Below are positions 16,677 to 25,100 of a DNA stretch of 64,000 bases, piece by piece. Under the pieces are notes generated by a model. That model was not told where the DNA came from. It ran no database searches and was given only the letters and a program-made list of their open reading frames with translations. Position 1 is the stretch's first letter. The number at the start of each line of letters is the position of its first letter. The position numbers and the translations under genes were made by a program. This DNA is from Pelagibacterium halotolerans B2. Its GTDB lineage: Bacteria; Pseudomonadota; Alphaproteobacteria; Rhizobiales; Devosiaceae. The stretch spans positions 3,619,001 through 3,683,000 of the forward strand of contig NC_016078.1 of NCBI RefSeq assembly GCF_000230555.1, given 5' to 3'.

Positions 16677-17657
16677 CTATCCGAGCCTGATGCGCGGATC
16701 GACCGCGGCGTAGAGGAGATCGACGATCAGATTGACCAGCGCAAAGATGATCGCAAAGGTCAGAACGATGCCCTGGATCAGCGGCAGGTCGCGCTGGGAG
16801 ATCGCCGAGATGGTGAGCTGGCCGAGGCCCGGCCATGCAAAGATGGATTCGGTCAGAACCGCCCCGCCCAAAAGGGCGCCAAACCGCAACCCGATGATCG
16901 AAAGCACCGGCAAGAGCGCGTTGCGCAGCGCATGCCGGATAACGACCCGCGGGCGGCGCAGCCCCTTTGCATAGGCCGTGCGCACGAAATCCTCGCGCAG
17001 AACCTCGAGCATGGACGCCCGCACCAACCGTGAAATGACGGCCGCCGAATTGGCCGCCAGCGCGATGGCGGGCAGGGCGAGATGGGAGAGCGAATCCCAG
17101 ATGGGTCCGAAATTGCCGGCAAACATCGCCCCGATCGCTTCGGGAAGCGGCACGCCGCGCCCGACCGCCGGCAGCCAGCCGAGCATGACCGCGAAGGCCA
17201 GCATGAGCAGCAACCCCAGCCAATAGACCGGCATGGAGACGCCGAGCTGGGCAAACAGCATGGTGGCGGTATCGACCCATGAACCCTGACGGATCGCCGC
17301 GATCACACCGAGCGTCAGCCCGATCACCGTGGCAAGGATCAGCGAAACGATGGCCAGTTCGAGCGTCGCACCCAGCCGGGTTGCGATGATCGAGGCCACG
17401 GGCCGGTTCTGGAAGATCGATGTGCCCATATCGCCCTGCAGGAGCCCGGCGAAATAGTCCCAGAGCCTAAGATACCAGGGATCGTTGAGGCCCAGGCTGT
17501 TGCGCAGGTTTTCGATAGCCTCGGCTGAAGCTTCCTGTCCAAGCAGCACCGCGGCGGGATCGCCGGGAATGAGCAGCAGAAGTCCGAATGTGATGACCAC
17601 CATGCCAATCGCCATGGGGATCATCAGAAGGAGGCGGCGGGCAACATAGGCTAGCAT
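16677..17657 (-). CDS. Dipeptide-type ABC importer permease (DppB-like)
   Basis: A 326-residue permease with six membrane segments. Landmarks are the N-terminal MLAYVARRLLLMIPM, the periplasmic region with LGLNDPWYLR, LGDMGTSI-like sequence near residue 80, and the coupling loop AKGLRRPRVVIRHALRNA. The C-terminal WPGLGQLTISAISQRDLP is a strong DppB mark. The ATG at 17657 is eight bases from GAGG; a GTG three codons earlier sits too close to that site. It follows the creatinase-like M24 gene by about 50 bp. Confidence 0.93.
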   Translation of the reverse strand: MLAYVARRLLLMIPMAIGMVVITFGLLLLIPGDPAAVLLGQEASAEAIENLRNSLGLNDPWYLRLWDYFAGLLQGDMGTSIFQNRPVASIIATRLGATLELAIVSLILATVIGLTLGVIAAIRQGSWVDTATMLFAQLGVSMPVYWLGLLLMLAFAVMLGWLPAVGRGVPLPEAIGAMFAGNFGPIWDSLSHLALPAIALAANSAAVISRLVRASMLEVLREDFVRTAYAKGLRRPRVVIRHALRNALLPVLSIIGLRFGALLGGAVLTESIFAWPGLGQLTISAISQRDLPLIQGIVLTFAIIFALVNLIVDLLYAAVDPRIRLG

Positions 17658-17708
17658 GGCGTCCACCTCAAATGTGTTTGTGAGGAAAGAGTCATTGTTC
17701 CAAACGGT

Positions 17709-18884
17709 TCAGCCGATCACCACCTGGTCGATGGCGCGGGGGTATCTGGTCATGCTGTCGGGACCTTCGGTGGCGATCAGCACTGTGTCCGCAATACGAT
17801 ATCCGGCAAATCCGGGCACAAAGATCGCCGGCTCGCTCGAGGTCACCATGCCGGGCTTCAAAATGGTGTCGTCGCCGGCTTCGACCCAGGGCGGCTCGTG
17901 GAACATCACGCCCATGCCGTGCCCGACTCGGTGCAAAAGATATTCGCTCATGCCGCTGTCGCGGATATAGGCGAGCGCCAGATTGTCGGCCGATGCGCAA
18001 GTGTGCCCCGCAATCAGCGCCGCGGTGGCCATGCGCTGGGCTTCGAACGCCACCGCGTAGTGACCTTCCTGCTCCTTGGTCGGTTCACCGATGAACAGTG
18101 TCCGCTCGCTTTCGGCGGCGCGCCCGCCCACCCGGCATCCGAGCGAGAGAATAATGCTCTCGCCGCGCTTGACCGGATTGCCCGTCGGCATGCCGTGCGG
18201 AAAGGCCGAGCGCGCGCCCGAATAGACAAGCCCGCTCGCCAGCCCCTGCACCAACATGAGATCGGCATGGTCCTCATGCATGATCTTCATGGCGTGGCGC
18301 GAAACAAAAGATTCGATTTCGATCTCGCTCGGCAGCGTATCCCCCGAGGCCATGGCATCGGCGATCAGGCCGACGCCGGCTTTGACCATCTCGTCGGAAA
18401 TCCGCGCCGCCTCTCGGTGCAAAACGATCTCCTCGGGATATTTGATGAGCCGCATCTGCTGAACCAGATTGGTTGGCTTGCAGGCCCTTGCATTGGGAAA
18501 CGCCGCTTCGATTTGGCCAACCCGCGCCAGCGAAATCGCGTGGCTGTAGGCAATTGTGCCCTTTATGTCCGGAAAGGCGCGGCCCAGAACGTCAAAGGGT
18601 TTGTCGACGCCCGGAAATTCGAAATAGACGATCGGCTCGGCGGCGATGTTCTGGTGCGCCGCGTGGGCCCGTTCGAGCTCGGGGATCAAGAGCCAGGCGC
18701 CGTCCTGGGTGATTGCAAAGACCACGGGGCGCTCTGTCGTGTAGTGGGAAAACCCGGTCGTGTAGATCACGTCGTCATTGGAATCGAGCAACAGCAGATC
18801 GATGTCCGCAGCCGCCATGCGCTTGCGGATATCGGCGTGGACCTTGGCGTAGAAATCGGCGCCGAGCACCTGATGGAAAGTCAT
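17709..18884 (-). CDS. Creatinase-like M24-fold hydrolase, metal ligands largely replaced
   Basis: A 391-residue pita-bread protein with a creatinase N-domain (about 1-150) and an M24 C-domain. The canonical metal ligands are changed: the first Asp is Ser in IILSLGCRVGG, the second is Glu in AAESERTLF, and the last Glu is Ala in GYRIADTVL; only the His in HRVGHGMG and the Glu in TSSEPAIF remain. The ILSL...ERTLF pattern is the one I recall from creatinase, which works without metal, so a creatinase-type amidino- or amidohydrolase is more likely than a prolidase. Ectoine hydrolase DoeA is another M24 relative. The start at 18884 (MTFHQ) has GGAG upstream. It is the second gene of the Dpp operon after the binding protein. 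Confidence 0.85.
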   Translation of the reverse strand: MTFHQVLGADFYAKVHADIRKRMAAADIDLLLLDSNDDVIYTTGFSHYTTERPVVFAITQDGAWLLIPELERAHAAHQNIAAEPIVYFEFPGVDKPFDVLGRAFPDIKGTIAYSHAISLARVGQIEAAFPNARACKPTNLVQQMRLIKYPEEIVLHREAARISDEMVKAGVGLIADAMASGDTLPSEIEIESFVSRHAMKIMHEDHADLMLVQGLASGLVYSGARSAFPHGMPTGNPVKRGESIILSLGCRVGGRAAESERTLFIGEPTKEQEGHYAVAFEAQRMATAALIAGHTCASADNLALAYIRDSGMSEYLLHRVGHGMGVMFHEPPWVEAGDDTILKPGMVTSSEPAIFVPGFAGYRIADTVLIATEGPDSMTRYPRAIDQVVIG

Positions 18885-18916
18885 TCCGGGCTCCAGAGAA
18901 TGGCATAGGGACAAGA

Positions 18917-18947
18917 TGGGACCGGCGCGATTGGCGCGCCGGTCCCA
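18917..18947 (-). other. Perfect GC-rich hairpin after the dipeptide binding-protein gene
   Basis: A perfect 13-bp inverted repeat (TGGGACCGGCGCG and its complement) with a 5-nt loop lies five bases after the binding-protein stop. No U-tract follows. Position and shape parallel the hairpins at 5874-5899 and 37807-37834; a role in protecting binding-protein mRNA or dosing expression is inferred. Confidence 0.75.
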
Positions 18948-18952
18948 GGCGT

Positions 18953-20491
18953 TCAGTCGGAAAGCCCGATCAGGCCGCGCAGCGTACCGCGCGGGTTGGC
19001 CTCGACCTCGACCGGAAGGTCGTTGGCATAGAACAGCTGATAGCCCTGGGCCGAGATGATGTAATAGGGCAGCTCCTCGGCGAGGATTTCAGCGGCACCC
19101 TGATACGCAGCAGCGCGTTCGGCCTGATCGAGGCTCGAACGGCCCTCTTCGAGCAGCGCGTCGACTTCCGGGTTGGAATAGCCGCCCCAGTTCGTCGAGC
19201 CATCGGTGGTGAGCTGGGCGTAGAGCAGCCGGTCGGGATCGACAAGGTTCAGCCAGCCGAGCAGGGCGATCTGGTGCTGGCCCTGCTGCACGTAATTGGT
19301 CGAGAACGATGGCCAGTCGCTGATCTGGATTTCCGCATCGACACCGGCGGATTGGAACACCGCCTGCAGATATTCGACCGACTGCACCCGGTTGGGGTCT
19401 TCACTGTGGGTCGAGAGCACCACATGGAGCGGTTCGCCATCCTTGTCGAGGATGCCGTCGCCATTTGTATCGGTCCAACCCAGTTCGCCGAATTTTTCGA
19501 CAGCGGCCGCCGGATCGAAGACCGGCTGCGAGATCGACTCGTCAAACGCCCACGAGGTGGGCAGCAATACCGACTGGGCCACTTCGTCCACGCCCTGATA
19601 GATCTGGTTCACAATGGTGTCCTGATCGACCAGCATGGCGAAAGCCTGCCGCATTTCCGGGTCCGACAGCAGCGGATCGGAGACATTGAAGTTGAGATAG
19701 GTGACGCCAAGTCCGGCCATGATGGCATTGCCGAAACGGTCGTCATCGGCCAGCCGCTCGATGTCCTGCGGCGAAAGCGGGGACTGGACAACGTCGAGAT
19801 CGCCGGCTTCGAACGCCTGGGCGCGGGCCGAATTGTCACCGATGATCTGAAGCGTGACGTTCTCGATTTCCGGAGCCGTGCCCCAATAGTTTTCATTGGC
19901 TTCGAGTTCGATGTCGCTGCCGCTGTTCCAGGCCGCAAGCTTCATCGGGCCGGCGCCGATCGGTTCGAGCGCGATGTCGGTGCCCCCTTCGACAGCGGCC
20001 TTGGAAACAATGCCCATGTCCAGATAGGAGAGCAGCGGCGCGTAAGGCGCCGAGAGATTGAACTGCACGGTGCGCTCATCGACCGCCTCGATCGAGTCGA
20101 TCGGCGTATAGAGCGCACGCTGGGGGGCGTTGAAGTCGGGGTCGAGGATGGTCTCGTAGGTGAACACCACGTCCTCGGCGGTCAGCGGACTACCGTCCGA
20201 AAATGTAAGGTCGGGGCGCAGCGTAAAGATGATTGTCTGCGGATCCGGGCTTTCCCAGCTCTCGGCAAGCTCGGGCACCGCTTCGAGGTTGGGCGAGATT
20301 TCAACGAGGCCCGAATAGATCAGGTTTGCTGTACGCGACGCTGTCGTATCGCGTGTCAGCCGCGGGTCGAGTGTACCCGCATCCACGTCGGTACCGATGA
20401 CGATCGTATCGGTTTCCTGCGCAACAAGCGTGCTGGCCGGAGCCAGTGTGACGGCGATGGCCGCCGTGGTGGAAAGGAGAAATGCCTTCAT
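18953..20491 (-). CDS. Periplasmic peptide/nickel-type substrate-binding protein (DppA-like, SBP family 5)
   Basis: A 512-residue extracytoplasmic protein with a clear signal peptide (MKAFLLSTTAAIAVTLAPAS, cleavage near LVAQE). The mature protein carries the family 5 features: VIGTDVDAGTLDPRLTRD near the start, PDLTFSDGSPLTAEDVVFTY, and LNFNVSDPLLSDPEMRQAF. A C-terminal EELPYYIISAQGYQLFYAND segment is also typical. Family members bind di/oligopeptides, glutathione, opines, nickel or cyclic amides. The ATG at 20491 has AAGGGA upstream. It follows the GntR gene by 39 bp and is followed by a perfect hairpin. Confidence 0.93.
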   Translation of the reverse strand: MKAFLLSTTAAIAVTLAPASTLVAQETDTIVIGTDVDAGTLDPRLTRDTTASRTANLIYSGLVEISPNLEAVPELAESWESPDPQTIIFTLRPDLTFSDGSPLTAEDVVFTYETILDPDFNAPQRALYTPIDSIEAVDERTVQFNLSAPYAPLLSYLDMGIVSKAAVEGGTDIALEPIGAGPMKLAAWNSGSDIELEANENYWGTAPEIENVTLQIIGDNSARAQAFEAGDLDVVQSPLSPQDIERLADDDRFGNAIMAGLGVTYLNFNVSDPLLSDPEMRQAFAMLVDQDTIVNQIYQGVDEVAQSVLLPTSWAFDESISQPVFDPAAAVEKFGELGWTDTNGDGILDKDGEPLHVVLSTHSEDPNRVQSVEYLQAVFQSAGVDAEIQISDWPSFSTNYVQQGQHQIALLGWLNLVDPDRLLYAQLTTDGSTNWGGYSNPEVDALLEEGRSSLDQAERAAAYQGAAEILAEELPYYIISAQGYQLFYANDLPVEVEANPRGTLRGLIGLSD

Positions 20492-20530
20492 GATTGTTCC
20501 CTTTGGTAAATCAGCCATGGTGGATGAAAT

Positions 20531-21565
20531 TCAGTTTCCCTTGGGTCTTGCCGCCACCTTCTGGGACGGGTGACTTGTCTGGAGCCCTCGCGATTTCTGC
20601 CGCCTGATGTCGGCAAGATGGGGCGCGAGGACATTTTCGACGGCGCCCGGATCGGGGGCGTGCCGATATTCGAAACAGGGGGTGCCCTCAGGCACGTGTT
20701 CGGCGACATGATCGGCGCCGGAGGCAAAGATCACCGCGTTGCACTGGGCCAGCGTTTCCTCAAGATCGGGAGCCGAGGACCACGTCACCCTGATGTCGGA
20801 AACATGGGGAGCGAATTCGCGCACGCTGGGGCGCATTATCGCTATGTACTCCTTGAAATGGGTGACCGCTGCGACCCTGGTGCGCGGATCGAGCCGCGCC
20901 AGATTCTGCCGCGTCTGTTCGGAGGGAATGAAGCGCAGTCCCAAAAGGTTGTCGCTGTCCACATGCGAGCGCACTTCGGCCTCGCGATTGACGAAGGTCA
21001 GCACAAGATCGGCCTTACGGCACGCTTCGCGCAACGTGTCCGAGCCGGCAAGACTGTCCAGCGTTATCAGGCGCACCTTGTCCTCGGGCGCCAGAACGGG
21101 GCGGATCTGTTCGACATAATCCCGCCCGGGGCCTTCGAATATGCACACAAAGACGATGTTGAGCCCGTCGCCGCCGCGGGGGAATTGCGACTGCGCATTG
21201 ATCATCGAGATCAGTGACAGTGTGGAAATGCCAAGATTGTCGGCCTTCTCGATCAGCGCGCCGATATCTCCGCGCAGCGCATCGAGTGGGTTCGAGCCTG
21301 GGAGCCGTATCTTGGGGTCCTGAATGGCAAAGGCACCGAGCCCATGGCGCATTTCCACGAGCCCCTCGTCACGAAGCTGCTTGTAGACCTGCGCCACGGT
21401 CATCGGCGCAATCCCGATATCGGCTGCCAATTGCCGGACCGACGGCAGCTTTGCCCCGTCGGGGATGTCGCCGAAGCTGAGCATATAGGCGAGCAGGCCA
21501 TGAAGCTGCGTTCCCACTGGAACGGGAAGCGACTTGTCGATGCTGGATGCGTCTAGCGTGAACAT
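20531..21565 (-). CDS. GntR-family regulator with an unassigned C-terminal domain
   Basis: A 344-residue regulator. Residues about 15-85 form a GntR winged helix: AKLPSVRQLAADIGIAP and MTVAQVYKQLRDEGLVEMRHG, which resemble the YtrA/MocR-type domain. The remaining 250 residues do not look like a FadR, UTRA or aminotransferase domain; segments such as LNIVFVCIFEGPGRDY and CNAVIFASGADHVAEHVP suggest an alpha/beta, periplasmic-binding-like sensor fold. It leads the Dpp operon and diverges from the aldo/keto reductase gene, so it probably controls both through the GTGTACT-like sites between them. Confidence 0.85.
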   Translation of the reverse strand: MFTLDASSIDKSLPVPVGTQLHGLLAYMLSFGDIPDGAKLPSVRQLAADIGIAPMTVAQVYKQLRDEGLVEMRHGLGAFAIQDPKIRLPGSNPLDALRGDIGALIEKADNLGISTLSLISMINAQSQFPRGGDGLNIVFVCIFEGPGRDYVEQIRPVLAPEDKVRLITLDSLAGSDTLREACRKADLVLTFVNREAEVRSHVDSDNLLGLRFIPSEQTRQNLARLDPRTRVAAVTHFKEYIAIMRPSVREFAPHVSDIRVTWSSAPDLEETLAQCNAVIFASGADHVAEHVPEGTPCFEYRHAPDPGAVENVLAPHLADIRRQKSRGLQTSHPSQKVAARPKGN

Positions 21566-21569
21566 TTAA

Positions 21570-21591
21570 GTGTGCTATCAGTTCAGTACAC
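21570..21591. promoter_or_regulatory. Possible GntR operator region
   Basis: GTGTGCT (21570-21576) and AGTACAC (21585-21591) form an imperfect inverted repeat directly upstream of the gntR start. Similar words recur at 21643-21650 (TGTACACA) and 21780-21786 (GTGTACT, just before the reductase start). GntR regulators often bind GT-rich palindromes of this kind. The assignment is by pattern only. Confidence 0.45.
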
Positions 21592-21787
21592 CTCAACGGT
21601 TGCACGGTATTTTTTTTAGCGCAAGAGGGTGTGAGATTTTTTTGTACACAATTTGCATACGCCATTTATTTGTGCATTTATGCCGAAGGAGGTAGGCGGG
21701 CTTTGGACAAAGCGCCCTTGCTTTGATGGGTGTAAGGAGTCCGGTGCCGCTGCAGCGGTCTGATTCTTGTGAGAAAAAGGTGTACTA

Positions 21788-22759
21788 GTGGATTATATCA
21801 ACCTTGGAAAAACCGGCCTGAAAGTGTCGCGGCTCGTTCTGGGCTGCATGACGTTCGGCTCGTCGACCTGGGCGCCCTGGGTGCTCGATGAAGACGCCTC
21901 GCGTCCCATCATTGCCAAGGCTCTTGATCTGGGCATCAACTTTTTCGATCTGGCCGACATGTACTCGCGGGGCGAAAGCGAAATTGTCGTTGCGCGCGCC
22001 CTTGCCGATGTTCCGCGCCACAAGCTGGTGCTGGGCACCAAGCTCTATAATCCCATGAGCGACGACCCCAACGACCGCGGCCTGTCGCGCAAGCATGTGT
22101 TCGAGGCGGTGGACGCCAGTCTCAAACGCCTGGGCACCGATTATATCGATCTCTATCAGCTTCATCGTTTCGACTACGACACCCCGCTCGAGGAAACCCT
22201 CGATGCGCTCAACGACGTCGTTCGCGCCGGCAAGGTGCGCTATCTCGGCGCCTCTTCGATGCATGCCTGGCAGTTCATGAAGGCCATCGGTATGCAGCGG
22301 GCCAATGGCTGGGCGCCGTTCGTTTGCATGCAGAACCACTACAATCTGATGTATCGCGAGGAAGAGCGCGAAATGCTGCCGCTCTGCCGGTCCGAGGGCA
22401 TTGGCGTGACCCCCTGGAGCCCTTTGGCCCGCGGCCGTCTGGCCGGACGCGGCGGCGACGCGACCACCCGTTCGCAGACCGACAAGACAGCAAACGCGCT
22501 CTATGACGCGACCCGCGACCAGGACGAGGCGGTGATCGCGGCGGTGCGGACCGTGGCCGAGCGTCACGACCGCCCGATGGCCCAGATCGCTTATGCCTGG
22601 GTCGCCTCGCGCCCCGGTATCACCGCGCCCATCGTGGGCATTTCCAAGCTGCACCAGTTCGATGACGCGATCGCGGCGCTCGAGGTCGAGTTGTCCGAGG
22701 AGGACGTGGCGCTGATGGAAGCACCCTATCGGCCGAAAACCGTAGCCGGGCACGTTTAG
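21788..22759 (+). CDS. Aldo/keto reductase
   Basis: A 323-residue NADP(H)-dependent reductase with a TIM-barrel fold. The catalytic tetrad can be placed: Asp and Tyr in FFDLADMYSRGESE, Lys in VLGTKLYNP, and His in LYQLHRFD. The C-terminal ARPGITAPIVGISK-like segment is the cofactor phosphate-binding region. It resembles the YdhF/tas-like AKR group more than sugar-specific AKRs. The start is a GTG at 21788 seven bases after AAAAGG; no better ATG exists. It diverges from the gntR-dpp operon and may act on a carbonyl product of that pathway. Its TAG stop is the first part of a repeat (22757 on). Confidence 0.9.
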   Translation: MDYINLGKTGLKVSRLVLGCMTFGSSTWAPWVLDEDASRPIIAKALDLGINFFDLADMYSRGESEIVVARALADVPRHKLVLGTKLYNPMSDDPNDRGLSRKHVFEAVDASLKRLGTDYIDLYQLHRFDYDTPLEETLDALNDVVRAGKVRYLGASSMHAWQFMKAIGMQRANGWAPFVCMQNHYNLMYREEEREMLPLCRSEGIGVTPWSPLARGRLAGRGGDATTRSQTDKTANALYDATRDQDEAVIAAVRTVAERHDRPMAQIAYAWVASRPGITAPIVGISKLHQFDDAIAALEVELSEEDVALMEAPYRPKTVAGHV

Positions 22760-22813
22760 AGCGCTTTCAGCAAGAGTGGGAACCGGTTTTGCGGTTCGAA
22801 AGAGCGAAACAAG
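22757..22813. repeat. Partial copy C of the CTAG/TAGAGC extragenic repeat
   Basis: The sequence begins TAGAGCG, contains GCAAGAGTGGGAACCGG and TTTTGCGGTTCG, and fades after GAGCGAAACAAGG. It matches the first half of the full element with several substitutions. It starts within the stop codon of the aldo/keto reductase gene and provides most of the leader of the following gene. Confidence 0.6.
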
Positions 22814-22829
22814 GATTTGGGAGTTGAGG

Positions 22830-23990
22830 ATGAAACCGGGACAGGACCTCGCAGAAATCACCGCCGGCATCGATCGGCTCTACAGGGCACAAAAGCAAGG
22901 TGAGGGCTTTCTCGACGCCGAAGGTTTGATCCCGGTGGCGGTGGCCGCCATCGAGCCGCGCAATTTTGCCCGCTATGCCGACGCCCGGGAGGCGTTGGCA
23001 AAGCTTTCTCAAACGCTCGACAGCGGGACCGGCGAGCAATTGCGCGTCGATTACCTCGGCGAAATGATCGATTCCCTCAATGCTCTGATGGACACCTTCG
23101 AGGGCAGGCCGATAGGCTTTGCCGAACGGCTCAGGCGCCAGATCCGGGTCGATACGACGGTGATCGGCGACGATATTTTAGACACCTACCGCGCAACGAT
23201 CCGCAACGGGCTCGACGAGTTGGGCTATCGCGGCGGCGATCTGGCGGCCGACATCACCCGTTGGGAGAAGGACACGATCGTACCGCGCGATACGGTCATC
23301 CTGGTGCTCGAGGATTTGCTCAGGCAGTCGCGCCGGCGCGCTGCGACGATGTATGACTTTTCCCATGAATGGATCGAGCCGGTCGGGGTCACGGACAAGC
23401 CCTTTGCCGCATATTGCGATTATCCGGGGCGGAAAGTTCTGCTCAACCTCGATTTCCCCTATACGGTCTATGCCCTCAAGCATCTGGCAACCCACGAGGC
23501 GTTTCCGGGTCACCTCGTGCATCTGGGTCTGCGGGAGCGCTATGTAGCGGATGGTTCCATGCCACTCGATGGCGCGCAGGTGGTCACAAGTTCGGCCTCG
23601 AGCGCGCTGTTTGAAGGTATTGCCGACAACGGCATGGCCTTCCTCGACTGGCTGGATACTCCCGGCGATCAGATCGCCGTGGCGCTCCAGCGCCTGCGCA
23701 GCGCCCTGCGCTGCAACGCGGCATGGATGATGCACGAAGAGAAAAAGCCGATCGACGAGATCGCGCCGATCATCGCCACCCAGGGCTATCAAACCGAACA
23801 CACGGTCAGGGGACGGCTGGCCTTTCTCCATCACGACCTCAGGGCGCCCTTCGTTTATGCATATTGGTGCGGGGATGTGGCGGTGGAAAAGGTCTGGAAC
23901 GATGTTCCGGCTTCCGAACGCAAACGGTTCTGGCACTATCTCTACGGCACCATGCACACGCCCACCACACTGGCAAAATACTGGCAATAG
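22830..23990 (+). CDS. DUF885-like metallo-hydrolase
   Basis: A 386-residue protein with the signature HEAFPGHLVH (about 231-240) and, about 30 residues later, LFEGIADNG. Together these give the HExxxGH...EG zinc-site pattern of DUF885 proteins, which are distant relatives of M1/M32-type metallopeptidases. It is shorter than typical DUF885 proteins of about 550-600 residues, and no signal peptide is present, so it is probably cytoplasmic. The ATG at 22830 has GGGAG at good spacing; an earlier in-frame start would read through the repeat. It is downstream of the aldo/keto reductase and near the peptide importer, so peptide cleavage is plausible but unproven. Confidence 0.75.
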   Translation: MKPGQDLAEITAGIDRLYRAQKQGEGFLDAEGLIPVAVAAIEPRNFARYADAREALAKLSQTLDSGTGEQLRVDYLGEMIDSLNALMDTFEGRPIGFAERLRRQIRVDTTVIGDDILDTYRATIRNGLDELGYRGGDLAADITRWEKDTIVPRDTVILVLEDLLRQSRRRAATMYDFSHEWIEPVGVTDKPFAAYCDYPGRKVLLNLDFPYTVYALKHLATHEAFPGHLVHLGLRERYVADGSMPLDGAQVVTSSASSALFEGIADNGMAFLDWLDTPGDQIAVALQRLRSALRCNAAWMMHEEKKPIDEIAPIIATQGYQTEHTVRGRLAFLHHDLRAPFVYAYWCGDVAVEKVWNDVPASERKRFWHYLYGTMHTPTTLAKYWQ

Positions 23991-24029
23991 GCGGTCATTC
24001 GCGTCGCCAAATTAAGCTCGCCCTAAGGT

Positions 24030-25100
24030 TTGGCCCGCCATAGTCCGTCGTCACGGACCGTTGGGGTTGCGCCCAGCCGGTCCAGCCTTGCGCTGATCGG
24101 CCATATCATCGGCGAAGTGGTGCCTGGTGAGATCGAGCTGTGTCTCAATCCGCGCGAGGCGATCCAGCTTTGCCGCGAGCACCAGTTCGATCTCGTGATC
24201 GTCGATCACATAATGCCCGAAATGGATGGCGTCGAGTTCACCGCGGCCCTGCGTGCCCGTCCGGCCTACAGTCTGGTTCCCATCGTGATGGTGACCTCAG
24301 ATTCCGACAAGGCGGTCCGCATCGACGCGATCAAGGCCGGCGCCTCCGACTTTCTGCAAAAGCCCTTCGATCCGACCGAGTTGCAGGCCCGCGTCGCCAA
24401 CCTTCTGGCCCTGCGCAAGGCGCAGGTGCAATTGGCCGATCGCGCGCAATGGCTGGCCCGGGAAGTGGAGCGGGCCACCGCTCACCTTCTGGCCCGCGAA
24501 GAAGAGATCATCTATCGGCTGGCCCGTGCCATCGAATATCGCGATGGCGATACCGGCGAACACGTCTCGCGCGTCGCCCAGATCAGCCAATTGATCGCCG
24601 AGGGTATCGGGCTGCCCGAAGAGAGGTGCCGGATGATCTATCTGGCGGCTCCCCTGCACGATATCGGCAAGATCGGTATCGCCGACGCCATTCTGAGCAA
24701 GCCCGGCAAGCTGACCGCCGAGGAATTCGCCAGGATGCAGGAACACGTGACCATCGGCGCGCGCATTCTCGAGCGCGGCACGTCCGAACTCATAAAAACC
24801 GCAGAACTCATTGCGCAAAGTCACCACGAACGCTGGGACGGCACCGGCTATCCCGACCGCCTTTCAGGCACCGACATACCCGTCGAAGCGCGCATCGTGG
24901 CCATTGCCGACGTGTTCGATGCCCTGTGTTCCGAGCGACCCTACAAAGCCGCATGGACGGTCGAGGCGGCCTATGCCGAAATCGTGCGCTGCAGCGGCAG
25001 TCATTTCGATCCCGGCTGCGTTGCGGCCTTCCGCGCCAAATGGCCAGCGATCAACGCCCTGCTCGGTGGCGACGGCCTGCCCCGGGCGGCAGGCTTTTAA
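24030..25100 (+). CDS. HD-GYP response regulator, probable c-di-GMP phosphodiesterase
   Basis: A protein of about 356 residues with an N-terminal receiver domain and a C-terminal HD-GYP domain. The receiver keeps Asp59 (LVIVDHIMPEMDG), the Thr of VTSDS and the Lys of LQKPFDP, but the acidic pair before the first loop (usually DD) reads AP in VGVAPSRSS. The HD-GYP core is intact: HDIGKIGI, HHERWDGTGYPDR and IVAIADVFDAL. Such proteins hydrolyse c-di-GMP to GMP. The only in-frame start after the TAA at 24024 is the TTG at 24030. It stands just before the chemotaxis operon and likely tunes the motile-sessile choice; this is inferred from domains. Confidence 0.85.
   Translation: MARHSPSSRTVGVAPSRSSLALIGHIIGEVVPGEIELCLNPREAIQLCREHQFDLVIVDHIMPEMDGVEFTAALRARPAYSLVPIVMVTSDSDKAVRIDAIKAGASDFLQKPFDPTELQARVANLLALRKAQVQLADRAQWLAREVERATAHLLAREEEIIYRLARAIEYRDGDTGEHVSRVAQISQLIAEGIGLPEERCRMIYLAAPLHDIGKIGIADAILSKPGKLTAEEFARMQEHVTIGARILERGTSELIKTAELIAQSHHERWDGTGYPDRLSGTDIPVEARIVAIADVFDALCSERPYKAAWTVEAAYAEIVRCSGSHFDPGCVAAFRAKWPAINALLGGDGLPRAAGF

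Noticed and set aside
18713..20509. Long plus-strand open frame (598 codons) opposite the dipeptide binding-protein gene
   Set aside because: Shadow of a clear secreted binding protein; no domain and no ribosome site.
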